Below, piece by piece: positions 19,677-30,251 of a stretch of DNA of 64,000 nucleotides. The stretch covers positions 372,001-436,000 of the forward strand of contig NZ_CP046444.1 of assembly GCF_014083945.1 (NCBI RefSeq), read 5' to 3'. This DNA comes from Granulicella sp. 5B5. Its GTDB lineage: Bacteria > Acidobacteriota > Terriglobia > Terriglobales > Acidobacteriaceae. Within the stretch, counting starts at the first letter, position 1. Each line of letters starts with the position of its first letter. The notes beneath the pieces are model-generated. The model saw only the letters and a list, made by a program, of their open reading frames with translations, was not told where the DNA came from and made no database searches. Position numbers and translations under genes: made by a program.

Positions 19677-20305
19677 GCGAGAAAGTCTTCCACGGACTCG
19701 GCGAGCGTTTGCCCAGGCGCAAAGAGGCCGCTGATGACGGCAACGGAGTCTGCGCCGGCGTCGAGGACGCTGCTGGCGTTGTAGCGAGTGATGCCGCCGA
19801 TGGCAACGAGCGGTTTGCTGGTGAGAGAGCGGGCACGGCGGACGCCTTCGAGTCCGACTGGTTGTTCAGCGTCGGGTTTCGTAGTTGTAGAAAAGACCGG
19901 GCCGATGGCGATGTAGGCTGCGTCGGTCTGGTCGGCCGCGAGGACCTGCTCGTCCGTGTGCGTGGAAAGGCCGACGATTCCCTGCTGGCCGATGTTGCGG
20001 CTAAGAACTTGTTGTGCGTCGGCGACGAAGAGGTCTCCCTGACCGACGTGGACGGCTGACCAGCCGGCGAGGGCTGCGAGGTCTGCGCGGTCGTTCATCA
20101 CAAGCAGGCAGTCGCGGCTGGCGAAGGCTGATGTGATCTCGGCGGCAGCGGCCAGGATTTGCTGCGGTGGATTGACCTTGTCGCGGTACTGCACGAGGCC
20201 GACGCAGGCAGACACAAGTGCCGCCGCGAAATCAGCGACAGCTATGCTGCGCGCATCGAGCGTGGCGCGGTCGGCGATAGCGTAGAGCCTGGGCAGTGAA
20301 AGCAC
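19664..20305 (-). CDS. thiE: Thiamine phosphate synthase
   Basis: The product joins the thiazole and pyrimidine halves of thiamine into thiamine phosphate. It is 213 residues, a TIM barrel with VQYRDK, VMNDRADLA, VGLSTHT, AIGPVFSTTTK and VAIGGI in the expected order. It starts at a GTG. It lies between accC and an amino acid permease and away from thiG at 37992, so thiamine genes are scattered here. No TPP riboswitch was recognised upstream. Confidence 0.93.
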   Translation of the reverse strand: MLSLPRLYAIADRATLDARSIAVADFAAALVSACVGLVQYRDKVNPPQQILAAAAEITSAFASRDCLLVMNDRADLAALAGWSAVHVGQGDLFVADAQQVLSRNIGQQGIVGLSTHTDEQVLAADQTDAAYIAIGPVFSTTTKPDAEQPVGLEGVRRARSLTSKPLVAIGGITRYNASSVLDAGADSVAVISGLFAPGQTLAESVEDFLACLR

Positions 20306-20326
20306 GGTTGTCCTGAGCGGCGAAGG

Positions 20327-21697
<1,371 letters not shown>

Positions 21698-21746
21698 CAG
21701 ACACCTTTGATCTCTTCGTGCAAAAAAATGACTTTGCTTGTTTTCT

Positions 21747-22256
21747 TTACTTGATCGCGAACAGCGGCTGGCCGTACTCGACCGGCTGGCCGGGCTGGAC
21801 GAAGATCTTGACGATCTTGCCGGCGGCGTCGCTCTCGATCTCGTTCATCAGCTTCATGGCCTCGATGATGCAGAGGACCTTGCCGACGGAGACGGTATCG
21901 CCAACGGCGACGAAGGCCGGTGCGTCGGGCGAGGGCGCGGCGTAGAAGGTGCCGACGATGGGCGACTTGACGATGTGTGCGCCGTCTTCTTCGCTGGGGG
22001 CCTTGGCAGGCTCATCCGCCGGAGCCGCGGAGGCGGCAATCGCTACGGGTGCAGCAGGAGCCGGGCCCGCGCCGCGCGAGGCTGCGAGGAGCGCTGCTAG
22101 CTGGCCCGCGTCCACACCGGACGAGGCAGGGGCAGCGGCGCCCTGGAACTTGAGCCCCACCTTCAGGTCCGGCCGCTCCATCTCAAACTCGGCGATGCCG
22201 CTGGCCTTCAAAAACTCCACCAGCTCGCGCAACTCTTTCAGATCATTCCCATCCAT
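21747..22256 (-). CDS. accB: Biotin carboxyl carrier protein of acetyl-CoA carboxylase
   Basis: This 169-residue carrier has an N-terminal helix ([20 protein letters not shown]), an Ala/Pro-rich flexible linker, and the biotinyl domain with the AMKLMNEIE motif whose Lys is biotinylated. It is followed by accC and preceded 34 bases upstream by pepP. The efp gene often found between pepP and accB in other bacteria is absent. Confidence 0.97.
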   Translation of the reverse strand: MDGNDLKELRELVEFLKASGIAEFEMERPDLKVGLKFQGAAAPASSGVDAGQLAALLAASRGAGPAPAAPVAIAASAAPADEPAKAPSEEDGAHIVKSPIVGTFYAAPSPDAPAFVAVGDTVSVGKVLCIIEAMKLMNEIESDAAGKIVKIFVQPGQPVEYGQPLFAIK

Positions 22257-22290
22257 CGGTCAAAACTCCTCAAAACTATCGTGCTGATTG

Positions 22291-23379
22291 CTATAGCTCA
22301 ATCCAAACCTTGGGGCTGGCTGCGGTCAACACCTCGCCACCCCGTTGCGTTACGCGCACCATATCTTCGATGCGCACTCCAAACTTGCCGGGCAGGTAGG
22401 CCCCGGGCTCAATGGTGATGACCATGCCGGGCTCCAGGACCTGCTGCTGCTTTGCGGCGACGCGCGGACCTTCGTGGATCTCCAGCCCGACGCCGTGGCC
22501 GGTGGAGTGGCTGAAGGCCTTCTCCAGCTTTGCCTTTCGCAGCACTGAACGCGCGGCCTCATCGACATCCCCGCAGGTGATACCTGGCCGCACGGCTGCT
22601 ACGGCCGCCTGCTGGGCTTCCAGCACCGAATGATACACGTCCCACTCCTGCGGGCCCGCCTTGCCGAGGTGCACGGTGCGAGTCATGTCGGAGCAATAAC
22701 CGTCGAGAACGACACCAAAATCGAGCGTGACGAAGCCGCGGCGGGGCAGCCTGGCCTTCGTGGCGTGGCCGTGAGGCAGCGCCGAGCGCACCCCGCTGGC
22801 GACGATGGTCTCAAAGCTCATGGCCTCAGCCCCGGCGAGTCGCGCCTGGAACTCGAGGTTAGCGGCGACCTGCACCTCTGTCGCGCCAGGGACGATATGC
22901 TCCAGCACGCCGTCGAACAGGCGACAGCCCAGAGCGGCGGCGCGGCGCATGATGGCAAGCTCGTCTATGTCCTTGATCTCGCGGAGCCGGGCTACGAGGC
23001 CGTCGGCGGCGACGAAGAAGCTGCGCCGCAGCTTGCCCGGGATGGCCTTGCGCAGGGCGTCAAGCTCGGAGACGGTGGTGTGGGAGGCGTCGTACGCGCA
23101 GCTGGTTGCGCCTTGGGCGGCGAGCCAGGCGGCGGCGCGTACCGAGGGTGAACCCTTGTCGATGAAGACCCGGAGGCCCTTGGCTTCGGCGCGGGCCTGG
23201 GTAGTGTAGCGGCCGTCGGTAAACAGCCATGCCCGGCCGCCGAAGAGGGCGACGGCGCCACTGGAGCCAGTGAATCCGCTGAGGTAGCGGACGTCCGGCC
23301 CGTGCGTTGCCAGCAGAGCGTGTGCGCCCGCCTTTTGTGCAGACTCGATCGCCTGTCTGCGTCTTGGTCCGTGCTGCAT
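22291..23379 (-). CDS. pepP: M24-family Xaa-Pro aminopeptidase
   Basis: This 362-residue metallopeptidase removes N-terminal residues before proline. It has a creatinase-like N-terminal domain and an M24 catalytic domain. The two-metal ligands are visible: Asp in VTLDFGV and YCSDMTR, His in HSTGHGVG, Glu in ITIEPGAY and VRIEDMV. It is the first gene of the run pepP-accB-accC-thiE-permeases on the minus strand. Prolidase (pepQ) is an alternative name; the sequence alone does not separate them. Confidence 0.88.
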   Translation of the reverse strand: MQHGPRRRQAIESAQKAGAHALLATHGPDVRYLSGFTGSSGAVALFGGRAWLFTDGRYTTQARAEAKGLRVFIDKGSPSVRAAAWLAAQGATSCAYDASHTTVSELDALRKAIPGKLRRSFFVAADGLVARLREIKDIDELAIMRRAAALGCRLFDGVLEHIVPGATEVQVAANLEFQARLAGAEAMSFETIVASGVRSALPHGHATKARLPRRGFVTLDFGVVLDGYCSDMTRTVHLGKAGPQEWDVYHSVLEAQQAAVAAVRPGITCGDVDEAARSVLRKAKLEKAFSHSTGHGVGLEIHEGPRVAAKQQQVLEPGMVITIEPGAYLPGKFGVRIEDMVRVTQRGGEVLTAASPKVWIEL

Positions 23380-23458
23380 CTGATTATTTTACCTATAGTT
23401 GAGCTGCGCGTTTTCATCATTCCGGCAAAGGCCGGCTGGCTATTCGCTATCATGGAGT

Positions 23459-24346
23459 ATGTCTTACGGTTCGGGCGTGCAGAGCGCCCCCAAGCCCGGC
23501 GCTTCCATCACTCGCCGCAGCTTCATGGTGGGAGCGGGCGCAGCCGCAGCAGAGCTGGCAGGCTTTGCCTCCACCCGTGGACGCCACCAGCTCCAGACCA
23601 CAGAGCGGACCTTCGACATCGCTAACCTGCCGGACGCCTTTGTCGGCTACCGGATCGTGCAGCTGAGCGATATTCACATGGAGGAGTACACCGAGGCCTG
23701 GTACCTGGAGCGCGTGGTCGCAGTGACCAACGCCCTGAAACCAGATCTCGTTCTGCTGACAGGCGACTTCGTCAGTCGCGGGCCGCTGTCTCTGAAGACA
23801 TCGTGGCGGGCCGCCGGGCTCTGTGCGGAGATCCTGACCGGACTGAAGGCGCCGCAGCGCTATGCGATCCTGGGCAATCATGACGTCGCCGTTGGCGCCG
23901 AGCATGTCATCATGCCTCTGCGTGAGCATGGGACGCCGTTTCTTGTGGACAGCTATGTGGCGATTGAACGCGGCTATGACCGCATATGGCTCTGCGGCAC
24001 CGACGATGCCACGACAACTCCCGACCTGCGGACGACAGTCCCGCCCGACCCACGCGCCCCTGTGCTGCTGATGTGCCACGAACCGGACTACGCCGACGAC
24101 CTGATGAAGATGCCGCAGTTTTCGAAGGTAGACCTGATGCTCTCCGGCCACAGCCATGGTGGACAGGTGCGGCTGCCGTATCTGGGGCCGTTGATTCTGC
24201 CACCCGGCGGGCGCAAGTATGTGGAGGGCCACTACCAGCTGGGTCGTACCCAGCTCTATGTCAACCGAGGGATCGGCACAGTGGGCATACCCCTGCGCTT
24301 CGACTGCCCTTCGGAGATCACGCACATCACGCTGCAGCGCGCTTGA
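23459..24346 (+). CDS. Tat-exported metallophosphoesterase
   Basis: The 295-residue product carries a twin-arginine signal (ITRRSFMVGAGAAA) and calcineurin-like phosphoesterase motifs in order: QLSDIHMEEY, LLTGDFVSRG, AILGNHDVA and MLSGHSHGGQ, giving a di-metal site. Related enzymes (YkuE/LpxH-like) act on phospholipid or UDP-sugar-lipid substrates, but the substrate here is unknown. The ATG at 23459 follows GGAG four bases upstream and keeps the Tat motif close to the N-terminus. It converges on the HTH gene. Confidence 0.88.
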   Translation: MSYGSGVQSAPKPGASITRRSFMVGAGAAAAELAGFASTRGRHQLQTTERTFDIANLPDAFVGYRIVQLSDIHMEEYTEAWYLERVVAVTNALKPDLVLLTGDFVSRGPLSLKTSWRAAGLCAEILTGLKAPQRYAILGNHDVAVGAEHVIMPLREHGTPFLVDSYVAIERGYDRIWLCGTDDATTTPDLRTTVPPDPRAPVLLMCHEPDYADDLMKMPQFSKVDLMLSGHSHGGQVRLPYLGPLILPPGGRKYVEGHYQLGRTQLYVNRGIGTVGIPLRFDCPSEITHITLQRA

Positions 24347-24361
24347 CACCCCGCAACACAC

Positions 24362-24619
24362 CTAACGCGCGCGTACCACCGGCTTCTTCACCGCAGGATC
24401 GACCGCGACAGGCGGCGCCACTACACCGCTCTTCTCGTCCATCCAGTTGTCCAACAGGCTCTTGCGAAAACGCCAGCGGTTGCCCAGCTTGAAGGCCGGC
24501 ACAAAACCTTCGGAGGCGTAGCGATAGAGCGTGTCCCCGCTGATGCCCAGGTACTCCGCTGCCTGGCGAATGTCCATCACCTCGCGAATCGCGACTTGTT
24601 CTTGTGCACCTGCTGGCAT
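24362..24619 (-). CDS. Small helix-turn-helix protein, excisionase/BldC-like
   Basis: This 85-residue protein contains one HTH of the MerR/excisionase type (MDIRQAAEYLGISGDTLYRY followed by FVPAFKLGNRWRFRKSLLDN), the pattern of HTH_17 proteins. The tail is Pro/Val-rich. No phage or integrase gene is nearby, so a regulator is more likely than a true excisionase. The leader contains a hairpin (GAACCCG with CGGGTTC, 24642-24660). Confidence 0.85.
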   Translation of the reverse strand: MPAGAQEQVAIREVMDIRQAAEYLGISGDTLYRYASEGFVPAFKLGNRWRFRKSLLDNWMDEKSGVVAPPVAVDPAVKKPVVRAR

Positions 24620-24863
24620 CGCCGTCTCCTGTCTTCGGGTGGAACCCGTCTTCCGGGTTCTTAGGGGTTCTCTCCCGGTAGTTGCTGTTGTACCGGATTT
24701 TCCACAGGGTTACAAGCGGAAGGGGAACCATATTGACGGCGCAGAACTTACCCAGCTAAGGGTTGCAAAGTAGTTACTATAAAAGGAGTTACGAATCATG
24801 CGAGTCACCGACACCTCAAGCATCGCAGTAAGGAAAATCGGGATACCACTGAGATGAATAAGC

Positions 24864-25940
24864 TTACCTCTCGCGATGCCACCAGGAAGACCACAGAGCT
24901 TCCTGGCCGATAACCTCGGTCGGCTCTCCTGGCCGAGGTGACCAGAGGCGCACGCCTCGTTCGTTTGCCAGCTCGGAAATGCGCTCCATGGGCTGCCGCC
25001 ACCCGTGCAGGGCCAGGCTGAAGAGCCCCCAGTGAACCGGCATCAGCAGGCCGGTCGCACCCATCGCCTGATAGGCTTTTACGGCGTTGTCCGGTCCCAG
25101 GTGGATGTCGGGCCAGAAGGGCGAGGATGCGCCGATCTCCAGCATGGTGAGATCGAAGCCGCCCTGGTATTGCGCGGCGATCTGGGCGAAGCCGTCCCAC
25201 GGGCCGGAGTCTGCGCCGTAGTAGATGCGGTGCTGCAAACCTTCAAGCACAAACGAGCTCCAGAGCGTTGTAAAGCGGTCACTGATGCCGCGGCCGGAGA
25301 AGTGTCGCGAGGGCCACGCGGTGATCTTGAGCCCGGCCAACTCGGCGCTCTGGGTCCAGTCCAGCTCGGTGATGCGCTCGGCAGCAACACCGAACTCGCG
25401 CAGCCAACGGCCTACGCCGAGTGAGGTGACCCACCGGGCCTGCGGCTGCAGACGCGCCAACTGGCGGACGGTGGAAGCACCGAGGTGGTCATAGTGGTCG
25501 TGCGAGATGATGACGGCGTCAAGCGGCGGCATGGCTTCGAGTGCCAGCGTAGGAGCGAAGAAGCGTTTGGGGCCCATCCAGCGGAATGGGCTGGCACGCT
25601 GTTCCCAGACAGGGTCGATAAGAATGCGGACGCCGTCGATCTCCACCAGCGACGAGGAGTGCCCGAACCAGGTGACGCGCAGGCCGCTGGCCGGAGGTGT
25701 CGCGTAGAGGCTGACATCGGTTGGGAACGGCCCGAGCGGCTGCTTTGGCTCGGTCTCCTCGCGGTTGAAGACGTACTGAGGCAACACCTTGAAGACGGTG
25801 CTGAAGCCGCCCACCGTGGTCGGCATGGGGTTGAGATAGGCCTTACCGGCCTTCTTCGCTCGCTGCAAAAGTGTCATTTCAGAATTGGATGCAGCAAGGC
25901 CTCGAAGTTCTTCAACTCGGTGTTGTGGGGCATTACTCAC
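24864..25940 (-). CDS. MBL-fold metallo-hydrolase, NAPE-PLD/RomA-like
   Basis: The product, about 358 residues, has the metallo-beta-lactamase fold: WFGHSSSLVEIDGVRILIDP, then the zinc motif SHDHYDHLG, then PSRHFSGR, GADSGPW and MPVHWGLFSLA. The arrangement matches the UlaG/RomA/NAPE-PLD group. A lipid-like substrate would fit its position: its GTG start overlaps the end of an acyl-CoA synthetase gene by eight bases. Substrate is inference only. An internal ATG at 25877 is an alternative start. Confidence 0.85.
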   Translation of the reverse strand: MSNAPQHRVEELRGLAASNSEMTLLQRAKKAGKAYLNPMPTTVGGFSTVFKVLPQYVFNREETEPKQPLGPFPTDVSLYATPPASGLRVTWFGHSSSLVEIDGVRILIDPVWEQRASPFRWMGPKRFFAPTLALEAMPPLDAVIISHDHYDHLGASTVRQLARLQPQARWVTSLGVGRWLREFGVAAERITELDWTQSAELAGLKITAWPSRHFSGRGISDRFTTLWSSFVLEGLQHRIYYGADSGPWDGFAQIAAQYQGGFDLTMLEIGASSPFWPDIHLGPDNAVKAYQAMGATGLLMPVHWGLFSLALHGWRQPMERISELANERGVRLWSPRPGEPTEVIGQEALWSSWWHRER

Positions 25941-27693
25941 GATACAGGGCGGCGATCTCGTCCTTGTACTTTTCGAGGATGACGCGCCGCTTCAGCTTCA
26001 TGCTGGGGGTGAGCTCGCCGCTATCAATGTTCCACTCCTCAGGGACGACAAGGACGCGCTTCAGCGTCTCATGCTGCTCGAGGCCGGCGTTCACCTTCTT
26101 GACGATGCTCTCGTATTGCTTTTGCACCTTGGGGTTCTTCACGAGAGCATCGCGCTCCCCTGCGGGGACGCCGTTCTGATCGGCCCAGCGCACCAGCGCC
26201 GCGATGTCCGGCGAGATGATCACGCTGGCGTACTTCTTCATGTCGCCGACGACAGCGGCGTTGCTCACTAGGCCATCGGCCTTGAGCTTGCCCTCGATCG
26301 GCTGCGGCGCGATGTACTTGCCGCCGGAGGTCTTCAGCAGCTCCTTCTTGCGGTCGGTGATGGAGAGGTAGCCATCTTCCACCTTGCCGATGTCGCCGGT
26401 CTTGAACCAGCCATCGGCAGTGAACTCCTTCTTCGTCTCCTCCTCGCGGCGCCAGTAGCCGGCGAAGACAGAGGTACCCTTCACTTCGATCTCTCCATCA
26501 TCTGCGATGCGCAGCTCGATGTTGGGGATGATGCCACCGACGGTGCCAATGCGGTAGCCATCGAAGGTGTTCCGCGAGAGCACAGGCGAGGTCTCGGTGA
26601 GGCCGTAGCCCTCAAAGACGCGGATGCCGAGGTCGAGGAACCATACCGATGAGTCCATGCCAAGCGGCGCGCCGCCCGAGACGAAGAGCCGTGCGTTGCC
26701 GCCGAAAGCCTCGCGCAGCTTGGAGTAGACAAGCTTGTCGGCGAGCTTCCAGAGCGGCGAGCTGGGCTGTTTGCCCGCCATGATCTCCTTGCTATGGCTC
26801 TTGCCCACGCCCTGCGCCCAGTGGAAGATCTTCTTCTTGAGGCCGGTTGACTTAGATTCAGTTCCCTGCCGGATCTTCTCGTAGACGCGCGGCACGGCGA
26901 GGAAGATGGTCGGACGGACGGCCTTCATCGCGCCGACTAGGTCGTCGAACTTAGGCAGATAGGCGATCTGGCCGCCGTTGCCATAAATGGCGTAGTCGAG
27001 GTGACGCGCGAGCGCGTGGCTGAGCGGCAGGAAGGAGATCGACGAGTCCTTCGGACCGATGTACAGACCGTCGGTCGAGTGGCGCAGGTTGTCGGCGAGG
27101 TTCTTATGCGTGAGCACCACGCCCTTGGGGTCGCCGGTGGTACCGGAGGTGTAGACGATGGTCGCCAGCTCTTCAGGCTTGGTCTCGCGCACCATCGCGT
27201 CAAAGCTGGCGTCGGGTTTCTCCAGGCCGACCGCGCCTTTGAGCGCTGCGGAGAAGCTCTCAACGTTGCTGCCGAAGTCGCCTTCGTCAAAGATGCAGAC
27301 GTGTTCGAGGGTCGGGACCTCACCGGCCTCGCAGAGTTTTTTGAACTGCTGCTTGCCGGAGAGGATGAAGGCCTTCGAGCCGGAGTCGCGCAGAATGTAG
27401 CCCATCTGCTCAGGCGTGAGCGTCTGGTAGAGCGGCACGCTGACCGCTCCGATGGCCAGAATGGCGAAGTCGACAACCGGCCACTCCCAGCGGTTCTCGC
27501 TGACGAGGGCGACGCGGTCGCCGCGCTGGATGCCCCAGCGGCGCAGTAGCTCGACTGCCGCGCGGACGCGGCCGTACATTGCCTGCGAGCTGATGGGCTT
27601 CCAGTCGCCGTGGTCCTTCCACTGCGCCACGGTGGTGGAGCCGCGCTGGCTCATAAACAGGAACAACTCGTTGATCGTCGAAAAATCCAGCAT
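25933..27693 (-). CDS. Long-chain acyl-CoA synthetase (AMP-forming)
   Basis: This 586-residue enzyme activates fatty acids to acyl-CoA. It shows the AMP-binding motif YTSGTTGDPKGVVLTHKNL, the GYGLTETSP motif, and the hinge region WFKTGDIGKVEDGYLSITDRKKE with the later KTSGGKYIAP. This is the FadD15-like branch. It is cotranscribed with the MBL hydrolase downstream and diverges from a MarR-type remnant 170 bases away. Confidence 0.92.
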   Translation of the reverse strand: MLDFSTINELFLFMSQRGSTTVAQWKDHGDWKPISSQAMYGRVRAAVELLRRWGIQRGDRVALVSENRWEWPVVDFAILAIGAVSVPLYQTLTPEQMGYILRDSGSKAFILSGKQQFKKLCEAGEVPTLEHVCIFDEGDFGSNVESFSAALKGAVGLEKPDASFDAMVRETKPEELATIVYTSGTTGDPKGVVLTHKNLADNLRHSTDGLYIGPKDSSISFLPLSHALARHLDYAIYGNGGQIAYLPKFDDLVGAMKAVRPTIFLAVPRVYEKIRQGTESKSTGLKKKIFHWAQGVGKSHSKEIMAGKQPSSPLWKLADKLVYSKLREAFGGNARLFVSGGAPLGMDSSVWFLDLGIRVFEGYGLTETSPVLSRNTFDGYRIGTVGGIIPNIELRIADDGEIEVKGTSVFAGYWRREEETKKEFTADGWFKTGDIGKVEDGYLSITDRKKELLKTSGGKYIAPQPIEGKLKADGLVSNAAVVGDMKKYASVIISPDIAALVRWADQNGVPAGERDALVKNPKVQKQYESIVKKVNAGLEQHETLKRVLVVPEEWNIDSGELTPSMKLKRRVILEKYKDEIAALYRE

Positions 27694-27825
27694 CCAGTCG
27701 TTCTCCCAAAAGGGTTTGGCCGTCGTAGGGACGGCTGTCAGCAGCCCGCAGTCATCTTACCTGCTGGGCTTTGCTCTTGGATGCACAGGCCAACGTAGAC
27801 CGGCCAGCGCTTCATCGAGAAATAT

Positions 27826-27854
27826 AGTTTCTAAGGAAACTGTTTCCATATAAT
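27826..27854 (+). promoter_or_regulatory. Promoter with MarR-type palindromic operator
   Basis: A perfect palindrome AGTTTC-TAAG-GAAACT spans 27826-27841, and a consensus TATAAT lies at 27849-27854, ten bases before the ATG at 27864. The palindrome overlaps the -35 position, as expected for a repressor site. Inverted repeats of this kind are usual for autoregulated MarR genes. It could also affect the divergent acyl-CoA synthetase. Confidence 0.65.
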
Positions 27855-27863
27855 CTTCTTTTC

Positions 27864-28094
27864 ATGGACAACCGAAGAGCAGCCGGCACGGAGATCAGCG
27901 GCCTGAAGAAGCACACCGGCTTCTGGCTCTGCTTCATCTCCAACTACGTCTCCCATGCCTTTGCGCGGAAGCTGATGGACAGCGGCCTCACGGTCGCCGG
28001 CTGCTACTGGGCCTACCTCACCGGGCGCCGGGTTGTGTACCTCAGCCGTAAGGGAGAGATCCACATTGAGGAGTTCCCTCGCCCGCAGGCGTAG
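27864..28094 (+). CDS. MarR-family N-terminal remnant fused to an unrelated tail
   Basis: The frame encodes 76 residues. The segment KKHTGFWLCFISNYVSHAFA continuing to the LTVA near residue 45 reads like the N-terminal dimerisation helix of acidobacterial MarR regulators. After LTVA the expected winged helix-turn-helix is missing. Instead about 30 residues follow (GCYWAYLTGRRVVYLSRKGE and IHIEEFPRPQA) that I do not recognise and that no other frame restores. A deletion relic is the simplest reading; a small protein that binds other MarR proteins is possible. The promoter and operator in front appear intact. Confidence 0.6.
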   Translation: MDNRRAAGTEISGLKKHTGFWLCFISNYVSHAFARKLMDSGLTVAGCYWAYLTGRRVVYLSRKGEIHIEEFPRPQA

Positions 28095-28105
28095 CTAAGG
28101 TGTAG

Positions 28106-29233
28106 TTATGGGTTCGTATCGGCGGTTGGCCCATTCTGCGGAGCGACCTTCGGGAAGTAGCCGGCGCGGGTGCGGACCTGCAGGTTGCGGAAGCCCTTCT
28201 CTTTGGCCTCGACGTGGATCTCACGGTAGCCGCCGAGCGAGGGCGGCTTGGTGGAGCGGTACTCGATGGTGTACTGCGCGCGGATGTCGGCAGCTACTTC
28301 CTGGGTGATTCCATCGACGTCCTTGAGCGCCTTCGGGAAGTAGGCCACGCCGCCGGTCTGGGCGGCGAGTTCGCTGAGCACCTCGCGGGAGTGGCGCGCC
28401 TCGCTGCGGCTGGTGTCATCGCCAAAGAGCAGGCCAATGCAGTAGATCGCGGGGCCATCGAGGTCCTGCACGCGGCGGATGGTCTGCTCCAGCGTGGCGC
28501 TGGAGGCGTTGTCGTCGCCGTCGGTGACGATAAGGAGAACCTGCTTGGGACGGTGCGCGTTCTTGGCCAGGTAGTCGGCCGAGGCGATCACGGCGTCATA
28601 GAGTGCCGTGCCGCCGCTGGACCGGATGTAGCTCAGGCCCTGCTGCAGCTTGGCGATCGAGTTGGTGAAGTCCTGGTCGATGTAGGCCTCGGAGCTGAAG
28701 TCGACGAGGAAGGCCTCGTCCTGCGGGTTGGAGAGCCGGACGAGGTCCAGGCTGGCGGCATCGACCGCGGCTCGCTTGTCGTACATGGAGCCGGAGCTGT
28801 CGATGAGGATGCCCATGGAGACGGGGACATCCTCGTGCCGAAATCCGATGATGGTCTGCGGCACCCCGTCCTCATAAACATGGAACGAGGACTGGCCGAG
28901 CGAGTCGACCGAACGGCCCGCGCTGTCGATGACGGAGGCGTTCAGACGCACCTCGTAAGCGTCGGCATGCAGGATGTACTTGCCGTCCTCTTTGGAGATG
29001 GTATTGCCAGTGGCCTGCGCGTCCCCGCCAGGCTGGGCCGGGGGCGGCGCGTTGCCATCGGGCGAAGGCACCGGGTCGGAGTCCCGGGAGAGATCGGGAG
29101 CGGGTGCTGCGTGGCCCGGGTTCTGTGGCACAGCCTGCGGAGCTTGTGCTCCAGCCCGTGCTACACCTGGCAGAAAAGCTGCCAGCAGGATCAAACTTCC
29201 AGTCCAAGTCTTACAGTTACTGCGTTGGTGCAT
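28106..29233 (-). CDS. Secreted VWA-domain protein, acidobacterial type
   Basis: The 375-residue product has a signal peptide, a Pro-rich spacer, a short beta domain (YEVRLNASVIDSAGRSVDSL) and a von Willebrand A domain with the MIDAS motif GILIDSSGSMYDK and LLIVTDGDDNAS. The overall plan matches the VWFA-related domain family expanded in Acidobacteriota. Its role is unknown. It overlaps the preceding VWA gene by 17 bases, so the two are translated together. Confidence 0.88.
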   Translation of the reverse strand: MHQRSNCKTWTGSLILLAAFLPGVARAGAQAPQAVPQNPGHAAPAPDLSRDSDPVPSPDGNAPPPAQPGGDAQATGNTISKEDGKYILHADAYEVRLNASVIDSAGRSVDSLGQSSFHVYEDGVPQTIIGFRHEDVPVSMGILIDSSGSMYDKRAAVDAASLDLVRLSNPQDEAFLVDFSSEAYIDQDFTNSIAKLQQGLSYIRSSGGTALYDAVIASADYLAKNAHRPKQVLLIVTDGDDNASSATLEQTIRRVQDLDGPAIYCIGLLFGDDTSRSEARHSREVLSELAAQTGGVAYFPKALKDVDGITQEVAADIRAQYTIEYRSTKPPSLGGYREIHVEAKEKGFRNLQVRTRAGYFPKVAPQNGPTADTNP

Positions 29234-30251
29234 AGTACCCCTCGCGACTATGCGCCATGAGCGCAGGCAAGCCTGGCGGTGGAATGAGTCGCACCTTCAA
29301 TTTACGATATTGGCCGTCCCGCTTGCGATCCGAAGGGGTATAGCCAATGACATATTCATCGCGTAGCTCCTCGCTGATGCGCTCGGCGATGTCGGCAAGG
29401 TCCTGCAAGTCGAGCACCTTGAAGAGCCTGCCGCCGGTCGCTGTGGAGATATCGTTCAGCAGGATCGGCCCATTCTGCTCTTCTTCGGTGGCCGCATACT
29501 GGTCGAAGATGCCGATGGAGTAGATCTGGACCTCACTCTCGCGGATGACCCGCTTCAGCTCGCCCTCCGTATACCGGCTGCGGTTGTCGCCGCCATCGGA
29601 GATCACGAGCAGGGCCTTGCGCTGCCATTTAGCCGACTTGAGCTTGTTCACGCCCAGGTAGATGGCATCGATCAGCGCGGTCCGGTTCTGGGGCTTCAGC
29701 ATCACCATTCGGGCTTCTACATCCTCCACATCCGACGTGTAATCGACCAGGATCGCCGGCCGGTCGTTGAAACCTACGACGAAGAACTCGTCCTGCGGGT
29801 TGCAAGTGTGCAAAAACTCGCTGAGCGCTTTGCGCGCCCGGATGAACTTGGACTGCATGCTGCCGCTGAGGTCAAAGACGATGCCGATGGAGAGCGGCGC
29901 GTCCTCGGTACCGAAACTTTTGATGGTTTGCTGTAGATTGTTGTCGAATACCGCGAAGTTTTCCTTCTCAAGCCCGGTAACGAGGCGGTCCATGGGATCG
30001 GTCACGCTAACCGGCACCAACACCATGTCTACATTCACGCGGATCTCCCCGCCGTTGGCCGAAGTGGCTCGGGCTGCGACATCACCGTCGACGATCGCCG
30101 GTTTCAGGTCCTTGGGCATCGCTGGAGGCGGCGGCGCAGCGGTATGCACATCGTTCAAGGGGTTCTCCTGGGCCCTGCACGGCACCCCACACCACACCAG
30201 CAACGCCAGAACGCCGCCTGCCCCCATCCAGACTCTCCAGCTAACGCTCAT
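29217..30251 (-). CDS. Secreted VWA-domain protein, acidobacterial type
   Basis: This 344-residue protein has a signal peptide (VWMGAGGVLALLVWCGVPCRA), a beta segment (IRVNVDMVLVPVSVTDPMDR) and a VWA domain with MIDAS residues in GIVFDLSGSMQSK and LLVISDGGDNRS, ending with a conserved DEYVIGYTPSD strand. It is the first of two paralogous VWA genes. Sharing of the whole domain plan suggests an old tandem duplication. Confidence 0.88.
   Translation of the reverse strand: MSVSWRVWMGAGGVLALLVWCGVPCRAQENPLNDVHTAAPPPPAMPKDLKPAIVDGDVAARATSANGGEIRVNVDMVLVPVSVTDPMDRLVTGLEKENFAVFDNNLQQTIKSFGTEDAPLSIGIVFDLSGSMQSKFIRARKALSEFLHTCNPQDEFFVVGFNDRPAILVDYTSDVEDVEARMVMLKPQNRTALIDAIYLGVNKLKSAKWQRKALLVISDGGDNRSRYTEGELKRVIRESEVQIYSIGIFDQYAATEEEQNGPILLNDISTATGGRLFKVLDLQDLADIAERISEELRDEYVIGYTPSDRKRDGQYRKLKVRLIPPPGLPALMAHSREGYYAPTQ

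Noticed and set aside
24362-24619. Excisionase of an integrated element
   Set aside because: No integrase, attachment repeats or phage genes are nearby; the HTH alone is not enough.
24798-24857. A 19-codon ORF with AAGGAG upstream
   Set aside because: The ribosome site is fair but there is no promoter, structure or recognisable peptide, and chance ORFs of this size are common.
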